Source: Bacteroidales bacterium (lineage in GTDB: Bacteria > Bacteroidota > Bacteroidia > Bacteroidales > UBA932). From it: a DNA stretch of 36,634 nucleotides. The DNA is taken from NCBI GenBank assembly GCA_017617655.1, contig JAFZVU010000017.1, forward strand, positions 1 through 36,634, in the 5' to 3' direction. The position numbers were made by a program, and so were the translations under genes. A model generated the notes under the pieces. That model had not been told where the DNA came from. It searched no databases and worked only from the letters and a program-made list of their open reading frames with translations. Positions 1 through 7,784 of the stretch are shown here, in pieces (position 1 is the stretch's first letter; the number at the start of each line of letters is the position of its first letter).

Positions 1-250
1 GCGGTTTCCCTTTGTGACATGTCGGATGCTTGCGCATCCTCCTTTATCTGACCCCTCCTTTAATGGTTCCCTAGGGAACCAATTGTGACAGGGCACTGCG
101 GTTTCCCTTTGTGACATGTCGGATGCTTGCGCATCCTCCTTTATCTGACCCCTCCTTTAATGGTTCCCTCAGGGAACCAATTGTGCCAGGTACTTGCGGT
201 TTCCCTTTGTGACATGTTGGATGCTCACGCATCCTCCCTTTTCTGACCCC
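1..250. repeat. 98-bp tandem repeat array with palindromes (gene-free)
   Basis: Three head-to-tail copies begin at 1, 98 and 196. Copies one and two are about 97-98 bp and nearly identical; the third stops matching near 250. Each copy holds an inverted repeat GGATGC-N4-GCATCC (24-39 in copy one); in copy three the loop changes from TTGC to TCAC while the stem is kept. Copies one and two also carry a palindrome, GGTTCCCTAGGGAACC at 65-80 and the same arms around one extra base at 162-178. The array runs off the left edge, so its true length is unknown. No credible gene lies in 1-400. It lacks the short repeat/unique spacer pattern of a CRISPR. Confidence 0.85.
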
Positions 251-274
251 ATAAAGGAGAGGCTATGCGGCTCT

Positions 275-389
275 TGCCATGGTCAGCAAGAATCGCCCGA
301 AACTTCCGGACCGTGGCGCAGTTTTCAGCAGAAACGTCCTTTTTCCTGCCTTGGTCAGCAAGAATTGCCCGAAACTTCCGGACCGTGGC
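275..389. repeat. Second direct repeat family, two 37-bp copies
   Basis: A 37-bp sequence starting GGTCAGCAAGAAT and ending CCGGACCGTGGC occurs at 281-317 and again at 353-389, 72 bp apart, with one difference (CGCCC versus TGCCC). In copy one the flanking GCCATGGTC (275-283) can pair with GACCGTGGC (309-317), allowing one G-U pair, so the RNA could form a hairpin. The second copy ends 11 bp beyond the serpin stop codon, so these hairpins would be in the 3' trailer of the serpin transcript. No relationship to the 98-bp array next to it is visible. Confidence 0.75.
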
Positions 390-400
390 ATACTTGGGCT

Positions 401-1645
401 CTAGAACTTCTTCTGCACGCCCATGAAGACTATGGTGCCGGTGCTGACTTCGCTGATGGCGTAGATGAAGGGGCGGTCGACTTTGAAGACGATGTGTTCC
501 TGGCGGGGGATGGCGCTTGTAAGTTCCATGCCGATGTATGATACGGCGGCGGCTTCAGTGCCCTTCTCGTTGACTTTGACCCTTGCCTTGTGGATCACCT
601 GGCTGATGAAGAGAGTTGTCTTGCTGATGCCGGTGAAGTCTGCGCTGCGGGTGAAGGCCTTCTTCATGCCCATTTCCTTCAGGGTCTTGATGCAGAGGTC
701 AGATGCAGTGTATTCTGTCTCGAATTTGGGGAAGGAGAGAGTTACTTCATAATCGCGTCCGCCGTAGCGGTACTTGCGCCAGGTCTCGGTGTCAAGCTTT
801 GTTACAACGTCGTCCACATCCACGCCTTTTTCAGGAAGGATGATGGTCATCACGTATGCGTGGTTGCCGTAAGGCAGGCTGAGGGATCTTGCCTCCTCGC
901 CGAGATAGACGTCCATATCGTCATCCCTGCGCATGAGGGTAACAGTCTTTGTGCTGCCGTCGTGGTTGGTAAACTCAGTGTCGTAGTTGCTGCGCTCACG
1001 GAAAGGCTCGCTCCATTCGCCATTGAAATAAATGGCGTTGATGAGAGCTACCATCTGATCCTCGGACACTTCGTCGACAACGTGGTTGATCATGCCGTGG
1101 GTCTTCTTACTGCACCAGGCGTTCACAGCTTTAGCAGCCGCTTTGCCGTTGAAGTCGAGCTTCTCGCACTCGGCGTAGTAATTTGACTTGAGGATGGCGG
1201 AATAATCTTTCTTGATATCAATGGACTCCTTTGCCCAGAAGGAATTGGCGATTTCCATAACGGTTTTCTTGTCCACATTCTGCAGGGCAGGGATGATTGC
1301 CTTGTAGAAATCCGCTATATCCGCCTGGCTGAAGTCAGAAAGCTTCAGGGCCTTGAGCATCTCGTCCTTAGTGTCGCCGACAGCTCCTTCAGTAGTCATC
1401 GCAAGGGCGGTCTGCAGGCTGAACGGCGAAGCGAACATGTTCACGTTCTTGTCTTCCATCTTTGCGAGGGTCTTCATGAAGTCGAATGTGAATTCATTGG
1501 AAGTGCGGCAAATCCCCTTCTGAGTTTCTGTCAGTTCGATATTCTTGCGTGCGTTGTCGTCCTTCTGCGGCTTGTCTATACTGTCGCATGACTGGTTGGA
1601 AAGCATCATAATAGCAGCGATAAATAAAACGGTGAACATCTTCAT
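401..1645 (-). CDS. Serpin-family protease inhibitor, predicted lipoprotein
   Basis: A 414-residue protein of normal serpin length. The N-terminus is a signal peptide ending at Cys20 (SNQSC), so it is probably an envelope lipoprotein. The serpin fold is clear: MFASPFSLQTALAMT near residue 70, a NAIYFNGEW-type strand mid-protein, and a C-terminal RPFIYAI segment. The hinge of the reactive-centre loop reads NEKGTEAAAVS, with Thr at P14 and small residues at P12-P10, as in inhibitory serpins. Counting 17 residues from the hinge Glu puts P1-P1' at Thr-Ser. The target protease is not evident; a role against host or bacterial proteases is inference. It stands alone, divergent from the EamA transporter. 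A second in-frame ATG at codon 3 is possible. Confidence 0.93.
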   Translation of the reverse strand: MKMFTVLFIAAIMMLSNQSCDSIDKPQKDDNARKNIELTETQKGICRTSNEFTFDFMKTLAKMEDKNVNMFASPFSLQTALAMTTEGAVGDTKDEMLKALKLSDFSQADIADFYKAIIPALQNVDKKTVMEIANSFWAKESIDIKKDYSAILKSNYYAECEKLDFNGKAAAKAVNAWCSKKTHGMINHVVDEVSEDQMVALINAIYFNGEWSEPFRERSNYDTEFTNHDGSTKTVTLMRRDDDMDVYLGEEARSLSLPYGNHAYVMTIILPEKGVDVDDVVTKLDTETWRKYRYGGRDYEVTLSFPKFETEYTASDLCIKTLKEMGMKKAFTRSADFTGISKTTLFISQVIHKARVKVNEKGTEAAAVSYIGMELTSAIPRQEHIVFKVDRPFIYAISEVSTGTIVFMGVQKKF

Positions 1646-1708
1646 ACTTTTTTAAGGTGGTTTTGGTCAGCTACAAGGCGATAATCGTGCCAGTCTGAGC
1701 CTTTATTA

Positions 1709-1716
1709 CAAAGATA
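1709..1716 (-). promoter_or_regulatory. -7 box TATCTTTG for the serpin gene
   Basis: On the minus strand TATCTTTG matches the Bacteroidota -7 consensus TAnnTTTG and lies 63 bp before the serpin start, leaving a leader of about 55-60 nt. No TTTG was seen at the expected -33 distance. Confidence 0.5.
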
Positions 1717-1742
1717 GTCAATAGTATTTTGCTCCGAATCGC

Positions 1743-1750
1743 TATCTTTG
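1743..1750 (+). promoter_or_regulatory. -7 box TATCTTTG directly before the EamA start codon
   Basis: TATCTTTG matches TAnnTTTG and ends only four bases before the ATG at 1755, so transcription would begin at or next to the start codon. A TTTG at 1728-1731 is too close to be a standard -33 element. This is one of several such arrangements in the window. Confidence 0.5.
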
Positions 1751-1754
1751 GCGC

Positions 1755-2657
1755 ATGAATCAGAAACTGACGGGACATCTGGCGTGTGCGGCGGCGTACA
1801 CGATTTTCGGGCTGAACATAGTGTTCTGCAAGGATATCGCGAATGCCGTGACGGTGTCGCCGGAGGCTCTGTTCGGCATCAGGATGTTTGTCGCCGCTGC
1901 GGCTTTCTGGGTGATGTCGCTCTTTATAAAGGAGGAGAAGGTGCCTGCGAAGGATGTGGGGCTGATGGCGCTTGCCGGCATAGTCGGGCTGGTGCTGCCG
2001 CAGTATACCTTTCTGAAGGGTATCACTATGGCTTCGACCATCGACTGTTCCATCCTGGGCTCCCTGACTCCGCTGTGGGCGATGATTTTCGCGGCGATAT
2101 TCCTGGGAGAGCCGATCTCCGGCAAGAAGGTGCTGGGCGTGGTGACCTCGCTGGCAGGAGCGCTGCTGCTGATCTTCTCGTCGCTGCATTTCAAGGGCGG
2201 GCTGCAGACCTCGACTCCGGGCGGCATCGCACTTATTCTGGCGAACTGCTTCACCTTCGGCGCATATCTGGGCATCTTCAGGCCGCTGACGCAGCGCTAC
2301 GGCGTCGTTACGCTTATGAAATGGATGTTCCTGTTCTCGGCGGTGGTGGCTATACCGCTGTCGCTGAGGCCCATCATGGATGTGGACTATGCCGAAGTCA
2401 CTCCAAGGCTGTGGCTGGAGATGGGATATGTAGTGGTCTTTGCGACACTGGTGGCTTATTTTTTGATACCTGCCGGACAGCGCCGCCTCAGGCCGACAAT
2501 CGTAAGCATGTATACCTACCTGCAGCCGATAATAGCGGTGGTGGTGAGCATCATCGCGGGCATGGATACTCTCAGCTGGAAGAAGGTGCTTGCGATAGTG
2601 CTTGTCTTCGCCGGCGTATGGATTGTTAACAAGTCAAGAGCCGCTCACGCGGAATGA
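1755..2657 (+). CDS. EamA/DMT-family membrane transporter
   Basis: A 300-residue polytopic inner-membrane protein with the two-fold EamA (drug/metabolite transporter) layout: about ten hydrophobic helices in two halves. The first half includes the AYTIFGLNIVFCKDIA and ALFGIRMFVAAAAFWV segments and SILGSLTPLWAMIFAAIFLGE; the second half ends in PIIAVVVSIIAGMDTLSWKK. Length and topology are typical. The substrate cannot be told from sequence; family members export amino acids, nucleotides or other small metabolites. It is followed after 4 bp by the DUF456 gene, so the two are probably co-transcribed. The start is the first ATG after a -7 box; no Shine-Dalgarno sequence is visible. Confidence 0.92.
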   Translation: MNQKLTGHLACAAAYTIFGLNIVFCKDIANAVTVSPEALFGIRMFVAAAAFWVMSLFIKEEKVPAKDVGLMALAGIVGLVLPQYTFLKGITMASTIDCSILGSLTPLWAMIFAAIFLGEPISGKKVLGVVTSLAGALLLIFSSLHFKGGLQTSTPGGIALILANCFTFGAYLGIFRPLTQRYGVVTLMKWMFLFSAVVAIPLSLRPIMDVDYAEVTPRLWLEMGYVVVFATLVAYFLIPAGQRRLRPTIVSMYTYLQPIIAVVVSIIAGMDTLSWKKVLAIVLVFAGVWIVNKSRAAHAE

Positions 2658-2661
2658 TATT

Positions 2662-3144
2662 ATGGACGTACTCTGTGTATTTGCACTGATCCTCGGGCTG
2701 GCCGGCATCGCCGGCAGCATCATACCGGGCATCCCCGGCCCTCCGCTGAGCTGGGCCGGCCTTCTGCTTGTATATTTCTCCGGCCAGAGGGGAGTGGCGG
2801 ACCCCATGACTCTGCGCTTTTTGCTGATCTGGCTGGCAATCACGATAATCGTGACTATCTTCGACTATTTCGTGCCGGCGTGGTTCACGAAGGTGACGGG
2901 CGGCCACAAGGCTGCCAGCGTGGGAGCGATAGTCGGCCTTTTCATCGGCATGTTCTCGCCCTTCGGCATCATCCTCGGCTCGCTGGCCGGGGCCTTCCTG
3001 GGAGAATTCCTTTTTGAGGACAGGGGGGTATGGGATTCCTTCAAGGCGAGCATGGGAGCCTTCCTCGGCTTCATGTCGGGCACCGGTGCCAAGCTCATCA
3101 CCACCGGCATCATGTTCTACGATATAATCAAGTACGTTTTCTGA
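2662..3144 (+). CDS. DUF456 small membrane protein
   Basis: A 160-residue hydrophobic protein whose sequence (GSIIPGIPGPPLSWAGLLL near the start, glycine-rich helices GAIVGLFIGMFSPFGIILGSLAGAFLGE in the second half, cited here only as landmarks around residues 86-114) fits the DUF456 family of four-to-five-helix membrane proteins with internal glycine-zipper repeats. The function of the family is unknown. The ATG at 2662 is chosen because it lies 4 bp past the transporter stop and begins right at the first helix; an upstream extension would overlap the transporter gene. It converges on uxuA with a 50-bp gap in which no clear terminator was found. Confidence 0.85.
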   Translation: MDVLCVFALILGLAGIAGSIIPGIPGPPLSWAGLLLVYFSGQRGVADPMTLRFLLIWLAITIIVTIFDYFVPAWFTKVTGGHKAASVGAIVGLFIGMFSPFGIILGSLAGAFLGEFLFEDRGVWDSFKASMGAFLGFMSGTGAKLITTGIMFYDIIKYVF

Positions 3145-3194
3145 GTAGCCGCAAGGCATTCTGCTCTTGCTGTAATAAACCGCAAAGAATAAGA

Positions 3195-4415
3195 TTATTC
3201 CCTCGACAACATCCTGTCGATGCCGACCATCAGACCATCGAGCTCAGCGATGCCGCGAAGGCGGCCATTGAGCGGGTAGCCGATGTTGTATTTGTCAGCG
3301 TCCAGGTCATTGAGGATGCGGATGCCGTGGTCGGGACGCACGGGCATGCGCCAGTCGGTGCGGCCCACAGCGATGCGGCGCCTCTGCTCACGCATGAATA
3401 CTTCCACTATTGCAGGCATGTCAAGGTCACCGTAGAGATGGCCCGACTCATAGAAGCTGCGGGTATGGCCGATATACCTCGTGTTGCGCAGGTGCAGGAA
3501 ATGGATGCGGTCGGCGAAGCGGCTGGCCATGGCGACCATGTCGTTCTCCGGACGGCCAGAGAGCGAACCGGTGCAGAAGGTGATGCCGTTGTGGAACGAC
3601 GGATTAGCCTTCTCGAGCCACTCCATGTCGTCATAGCAGCCCATGATGCGGGGCATGCCGAGGATGGGGTAGGGCGGATCGTCCGGATGGATGGCCAGAT
3701 TGACACCGTATTTCTCGCAGACCGGAATCAGCGCGTCGATGAAATACTTGAGGTTGGCGCGATACTGCTCCTTGTCGATGTCTTTATAACGGGAGATGTA
3801 GTACAGGAAAACTTCCTTGTAGTCGCTGGCCGAGCTGTCTACGGCTCCGTTGATGAAGCCCTGGGTGGCTACTATTATATTATAGCAGAGAGTCTCGGCT
3901 TGCTCGGGGGTCATTGCGGCGAACACCTTCTCGGCTTCGGCGAGGTCTTCAGCGCTGTAGTAGTTCTCGGCGCCGGGCCTTTTCAGGATGAAGACGTCGA
4001 AAGCGACGAAAGTGGGATAGTCGAAGCACAGGCCGATACCTCCTCCGACGTGCGGATAGTCCAGAATAGTGCGGCACCAGTCCAGAACCGGCATGAAATT
4101 ATAGCAGACAGTATCGATGCCGCACTCGCCGAGGTTTTGTATAGTCTTGCGGTAGTTCTCGATGTGCTCGTCACGCCTGCTGCCCGCAGTCTTGATATCT
4201 TCCGACACCGGCACGCTCTCTACGGCAGTCCAGCGCATACCCTTGTCTTCAATGCGGTGCTTGCGTCTGATAATGGCATCCTTGGGCCACATGACTCCTG
4301 TAGGGAGATGATGGAGGGCTGTCACAACGCCTTCGATGCCCATCTGTACAAGATGGTCAAGCGTTACTGCATCATTGTCGCCGAACCAGCGCCATGCTTT
4401 TTCCAGCTTATCCAT
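3195..4415 (-). CDS. uxuA: Mannonate dehydratase
   Basis: A 406-residue protein matching the UxuA family, which dehydrates D-mannonate to 2-keto-3-deoxy-D-gluconate in hexuronate breakdown. Family landmarks include MEKAWRWFG-like MDKLEKAWRWFGDNDAVTL at the N-terminus, HHLPTGVMWP (about residues 35-45), LAIHPDDPP, GITFCTGSL and HLRNTRYIG, which supply His and Cys ligands for the catalytic metal in this family. Length is typical. It is the last gene of the minus-strand operon kdgK-eda-uxuA, starting 2 bp after the eda stop. The usual partner uxuB (fructuronate reductase) and uxaC are not in the window. Confidence 0.95.
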   Translation of the reverse strand: MDKLEKAWRWFGDNDAVTLDHLVQMGIEGVVTALHHLPTGVMWPKDAIIRRKHRIEDKGMRWTAVESVPVSEDIKTAGSRRDEHIENYRKTIQNLGECGIDTVCYNFMPVLDWCRTILDYPHVGGGIGLCFDYPTFVAFDVFILKRPGAENYYSAEDLAEAEKVFAAMTPEQAETLCYNIIVATQGFINGAVDSSASDYKEVFLYYISRYKDIDKEQYRANLKYFIDALIPVCEKYGVNLAIHPDDPPYPILGMPRIMGCYDDMEWLEKANPSFHNGITFCTGSLSGRPENDMVAMASRFADRIHFLHLRNTRYIGHTRSFYESGHLYGDLDMPAIVEVFMREQRRRIAVGRTDWRMPVRPDHGIRILNDLDADKYNIGYPLNGRLRGIAELDGLMVGIDRMLSRE

Positions 4416-4417
4416 AG

Positions 4418-5089
4418 TTACTTCTTCAATTCTTTTACGATAGCGAGAGATTCCCTAACCTTCTGCTCTATGAATCCGAAGTCACCCTTGGCGATGACAT
4501 CCTTCGGAGTGAGCTTCGAGCCGAGGCCTACGCAGGCCACGCCGGCCTTGAACCAGGCCTCGAGGCTTTCCCTCTCGGGAGTCACGCCGCCTGACGGCAT
4601 GAGCTCAGTCCACGGGCAGGGACCCTTTACAGCCTTGACGAAGCTCGGGCCGCCAACTTCAGCGCCGGGGAAGATCTTGACGATCTCGCAGCCAAGCTCC
4701 TCTGCCAGATTGATCTCGCTGAGAGTGCCGCAGCCGGGAATCCAGGCCACCTTGCGGCGGTTGCAGACCTTCGCCATGTCGGGGTTGAGGCTAGGCGATA
4801 CTATGAAGTTAGAGCCGAGCTGTATGTAGAGAGCCGCGGTGGCGGGGTCGCACACAGATCCGGTACCCATTATCATCTCAGGGCATTCCTTAGCACACCA
4901 TTTGTTCACTTCGGCGAACACTTCGTGGGCGAAGTCGCCGCGGTTGGTGAATTCGAACACGCGGGCGCCGCCGTCGTAGCAAGCCTTGACAACTTTCTTG
5001 ACGATCTCTGCGTCTGAATTATAATAGAGGGGAACGATACCTGTCTCTACGAAGGTATTGAGGACATGAAGCCTTTTGAATCTGCTCAT
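4418..5089 (-). CDS. eda: KDPG/KHG aldolase
   Basis: A 223-residue class I aldolase that splits 2-keto-3-deoxy-6-phosphogluconate into pyruvate and glyceraldehyde 3-phosphate. The catalytic Glu is E46 in VFEFTNRG and the Schiff-base Lys is K138 in IVKIFPG. GTGSV and PSGGV match the phosphate-binding and barrel motifs of the family. Length is normal. It sits between kdgK (17-bp gap) and uxuA (2-bp gap), so the operon supplies three successive steps: dehydration of mannonate, phosphorylation of KDG, and cleavage of KDPG. Confidence 0.95.
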   Translation of the reverse strand: MSRFKRLHVLNTFVETGIVPLYYNSDAEIVKKVVKACYDGGARVFEFTNRGDFAHEVFAEVNKWCAKECPEMIMGTGSVCDPATAALYIQLGSNFIVSPSLNPDMAKVCNRRKVAWIPGCGTLSEINLAEELGCEIVKIFPGAEVGGPSFVKAVKGPCPWTELMPSGGVTPERESLEAWFKAGVACVGLGSKLTPKDVIAKGDFGFIEQKVRESLAIVKELKK

Positions 5090-5106
5090 AATCGTATTAT
5101 TATTTG

Positions 5107-6138
5107 TTATCTGGCAACACGCCCTGAGGCATCGCCGCCCATGAGTTTTTCAACTTCTTCCACGGTGACGCGGTTGTAGTCGCCGTAGATGGTATGTTTC
5201 AGACAAGAAGCCGCAACTGCGAAATCCAGAGCCTTCTGGTCGTTGTCGTAGTTCAGCAGGCCGTAGATCAGACCGCCCATGAAAGAATCGCCGCCGCCGA
5301 CACGGTCGACTATGTGGGTGATGCGGTATTCGCGGGACTTGAACAGGGTGGCACCGTCATAGAGCACACCGGCCCAGCTGTTGTCGTTGGCGTTGATGGA
5401 AGTACGCAGGGTTGTTATGACCTTCTTGCAGCGCGGGAAACGGGCCATTATCTGTTTTGAAACCGACAGGTAGGCCTCGGCCTCGACCTTTCCGGCAGCC
5501 ACGTCTACTCCTTCGGGGGTGATGCCGAGAGCCTTCGAAGCGTCCTCCTCATTGCCGAGCACTACGTCGGAGCAGGCTACCAGGGACGGCATTACTTCCA
5601 TCGCAGTCTTGCCCCATTTCCAGAGGTTCTTGCGGTAGTTGAGGTCGCAGGAAACGGTGATGCCCTTGCGGTTGCAGGCTTTCACGGCCTCGAGGCACAC
5701 TTCAGAGGCGCCTTCGGAGATGGCGGGAGTTATACCGGTCCAGTGGAACCAGCGGGCGCCTTCAAGCACCTTGTCCCAGTCTATCATGCCGGGCTTGATG
5801 TCGGCAATCGAAGAGCCGGCGCGGTCATAGATGACCTTGCTGCCGCGGCTGACGGCTCCTGTCTCGAGGAAGTAGATGCCCATGCGAGAGCCGCCGTAAA
5901 CTATCTGGGAAGTGTCGACTCCGAAGCCTCGCAGTTCCCTGACGCAGGCGTCAGCTATGTCGTTCTTGGGAAGCCTGGTGACGAAAGACACCGGCATGCC
6001 GTAGTTTGCAAGCGACACGGCTACGTTGGCTTCGCCGCCGCCGAAGGTGGCTGAAAGCATGTTCCCCTGTCCGAAACGTTCATAGGCGGGGGTTGCGAGA
6101 CGGAGCATAACCTCTCCGAAAGTTACTATCTTGTCCAT
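5107..6138 (-). CDS. kdgK: 2-keto-3-deoxygluconate kinase (PfkB family)
   Basis: A 343-residue ribokinase/PfkB-type sugar kinase. The N-terminal FGEVMLRLATP and the glycine pair region FGGGEANVAVSLA (about residues 32-44) are the substrate-binding side; the C-terminal anion-hole motif is GGGDSF at 281-286 with the catalytic base Asp284 (many family members have GAGD here). The context with eda and uxuA points to 2-keto-3-deoxygluconate as substrate. It is the first gene of the operon, with a TAAATTTG box 28 bp upstream of the start. Confidence 0.92.
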   Translation of the reverse strand: MDKIVTFGEVMLRLATPAYERFGQGNMLSATFGGGEANVAVSLANYGMPVSFVTRLPKNDIADACVRELRGFGVDTSQIVYGGSRMGIYFLETGAVSRGSKVIYDRAGSSIADIKPGMIDWDKVLEGARWFHWTGITPAISEGASEVCLEAVKACNRKGITVSCDLNYRKNLWKWGKTAMEVMPSLVACSDVVLGNEEDASKALGITPEGVDVAAGKVEAEAYLSVSKQIMARFPRCKKVITTLRTSINANDNSWAGVLYDGATLFKSREYRITHIVDRVGGGDSFMGGLIYGLLNYDNDQKALDFAVAASCLKHTIYGDYNRVTVEEVEKLMGGDASGRVAR

Positions 6139-6166
6139 TAGATGTTTTTATCAGTTTTACCGGCGG

Positions 6167-6174
6167 CAAATTTA
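6167..6174 (-). promoter_or_regulatory. -7 box TAAATTTG for kdgK-eda-uxuA
   Basis: Minus-strand TAAATTTG matches TAnnTTTG, 28 bp before the kdgK ATG. No good -33 TTTG is present at 19-21 bp, which would fit a promoter needing an activator, but that is inference. Confidence 0.45.
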
Positions 6175-6244
6175 GTATTTTGAAGGGAATCTTACTATCT
6201 TAGTACATCTGAATCATTACAAATCACCATAAATCATTACCAAT

Positions 6245-6406
6245 ATGAAAAAGTACGTTTGCGACCTCTGCGGATATGAGTATGACCCGCAAGCCGGCGA
6301 TCCTGACAACGGCATCGCCCCCGGCACCGCCTTCGAAGACCTCCCCGAGGACTGGGTCTGCCCCCTCTGCGGTGTAGGCAAAGACCAGTTCAGCCCTGCT
6401 GAGTAA
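6245..6406 (+). CDS. Rubredoxin (53 residues)
   Basis: An ATG at 6245 opens a 53-residue frame ending in TAA at 6404-6406. The protein begins [15 protein letters not shown] and contains two knuckles, CDLC (Cys6, Cys9) and CPLC (Cys39, Cys42), that bind the single Fe(SCys)4 centre, with the classic DLPEDWVCP turn between them. Length is that of ordinary rubredoxins (52-54). It is a cytoplasmic one-electron carrier in anaerobes, often serving superoxide reductase, rubrerythrin or oxygen-detoxifying flavoproteins. It is a single-gene unit between the divergent kdgK operon and the porin operon, with a weak TATCTTAG box at 6196-6203 and a short hairpin after the stop. None of its usual enzyme partners is nearby. 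Confidence 0.96.
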   Translation: MKKYVCDLCGYEYDPQAGDPDNGIAPGTAFEDLPEDWVCPLCGVGKDQFSPAE

Positions 6407-6422
6407 TCTGTCAAGACACATT

Positions 6423-6438
6423 TCACCAAAACTGGTGA
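6423..6438 (+). terminator. Short hairpin after the rubredoxin gene
   Basis: TCACCA (6423-6428) and TGGTGA (6433-6438) form a 6-bp stem with an AAAC loop, 17 bp past the rubredoxin stop. Only a short T run follows, so termination would be weak. Confidence 0.35.
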
Positions 6439-6460
6439 TTTCTGAGGTTTCTGGTTGCCA

Positions 6461-6468
6461 TACTTTTG
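6461..6468 (+). promoter_or_regulatory. -7 box TACTTTTG for the porin operon
   Basis: TACTTTTG matches TAnnTTTG and lies 24 bp before the porin ATG. A TTTC near 6448 is too close and imperfect to be a confident -33 element. Confidence 0.45.
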
Positions 6469-6492
6469 CGTCAGATAAAACTGAATCGCAAA

Positions 6493-7767
6493 ATGGCAAT
6501 CAGAAAACTTTTTTTGTGGCTTGCGCTGACAGTGTGCTTCAGTTATTCACTCAATGCGCAGAAGCTGGCCCTCGGCGGCTACGGCGAAGTGGCCCTCAGC
6601 CGCAACTTCTACAGCGACAACGTCTATCGCTATTCCAACGCATCACAACATACTGGCGAGTCTCACGGTCGTTTCGATGTCCCTCACGCAGTTTTCTATA
6701 TAGGATATGACTTCGGAAAAGGCTGGAGCATGCAGAGTGAGATCGAGTTCGAGCATCTGGGCACCGGCACCGAGATAGAGAAGGAATTCGAGGAGGCCGG
6801 CGAATGGGAGGCCGAGACGGAGCGCGGAGGAGATGTGGAACTGGAGCAGTTCTGGATCCAGAAGAGTTTCTCCGGCGGACTGAATGTCCGTATGGGACAC
6901 ATGGTCGTCCCGGTGGGCGGTCTCAACAATGCCCACGAGCCTCTCAACTTCTTTACCGTATACAGGCCGGAAGGAGAGGCGACCATCTTCCCTTCGACCT
7001 GGCATGACACCGGCGTCAGCATCTGGGGGGACCTGGGCACATGGAAATACCAGCTCCTGGTGGTTTCCGGCCTGGATGCGATGATGTTCGGCCGCGACGG
7101 CTTCATAAACGGAGGTGCCAACACTCCCTTCAAGTTCCAGGTGGCCAACACCCTCGGCTTTGCTGCCCGCATCGACAAGTCTTTCTTCGAAAAGCGGCTG
7201 AAGATGGGCCTCAGCGGCTATGCCGGCAATACTTTGAGAAACACATTCCCTTACGAAAAGTTCACCAACGAAAGCCTGGCGGCAGCAAAGGGAACGCTGC
7301 TGGTGGGAACCTGGGATTTCCGTTACAAAGGTTACGGATGGATAGTGAGGGGCAATGCCGACTTCGGATATCTGCGCAATGCAGGTGTCATCAGCAAGTA
7401 CAAGAGCAGCAAAGGGGCGGCGTCAGGAGCTCCATACGACTCCACACCCGTGGGCGACAAGGCCATGGCCTTCGGTTTCGAGGCAGGCTATGACCTGCTC
7501 AGCCGCATGGCAGGCGTTCGCGACAAAGAGCAGCAGTTCTATCTGTTCGCCCGCTGCGAATGGTACAACCCTTATATAGCCGAAAGCGGCCAGGGCAGCG
7601 CCCAGTTCACCGAGAAACTGAGGCTTGCCGCGGGCATCAACTGGTACCCTGTCCCGCAGATTGCCGTTAAGGCCGAATATTCCCACAGATTTCTGGCCCC
7701 GCAATACAACAACGAACCTTCGATATCGATAGGAGTCGCCTACGAGGGCTTTTTCAACAGTAAATAA
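6493..7767 (+). CDS. Outer-membrane porin-like beta-barrel protein
   Basis: A 424-residue protein with a cleavable signal peptide (about residues 1-22, ending SLNAQ). The mature part starts KLALGGYGEVALSRNFYS, then alternates short aromatic-rich strands (HAVFYIGYDFG, SMQSEIEFEHLG, LNVRMGHMVVPVG, KYQLLVVSGL) and ends with strands such as IAVKAEYSHRFL and ISIGVAYEGFF with a near-terminal Phe, as in outer-membrane barrels. It resembles the phosphate-selective-porin/OprP-like barrels found in Bacteroidota; the solute is unknown. ATG at 6493 is chosen because the signal peptide begins there. It leads an operon with imelysin (17-bp gap), DHOR (11 bp) and CcsBA (1-bp overlap), which suggests a role in iron or heme-linked traffic. 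Confidence 0.85.
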   Translation: MAIRKLFLWLALTVCFSYSLNAQKLALGGYGEVALSRNFYSDNVYRYSNASQHTGESHGRFDVPHAVFYIGYDFGKGWSMQSEIEFEHLGTGTEIEKEFEEAGEWEAETERGGDVELEQFWIQKSFSGGLNVRMGHMVVPVGGLNNAHEPLNFFTVYRPEGEATIFPSTWHDTGVSIWGDLGTWKYQLLVVSGLDAMMFGRDGFINGGANTPFKFQVANTLGFAARIDKSFFEKRLKMGLSGYAGNTLRNTFPYEKFTNESLAAAKGTLLVGTWDFRYKGYGWIVRGNADFGYLRNAGVISKYKSSKGAASGAPYDSTPVGDKAMAFGFEAGYDLLSRMAGVRDKEQQFYLFARCEWYNPYIAESGQGSAQFTEKLRLAAGINWYPVPQIAVKAEYSHRFLAPQYNNEPSISIGVAYEGFFNSK

Positions 7768-7784
7768 AAACACCTGAATACACC

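Noticed and set aside
1..250. Possible CRISPR array
   Set aside because: The repeated unit is about 98 bp with no unique spacers, and there are no cas genes.
3145..3194. Terminator between DUF456 and uxuA
   Set aside because: No stem with a T run was found in the 50 bp; only weak partial pairings are present.
3030..4829. 599-codon open frame on the plus strand
   Set aside because: It is antisense to uxuA and eda, which have full family motifs. High GC codon bias keeps stops out of this frame; the product shows no recognisable domain.
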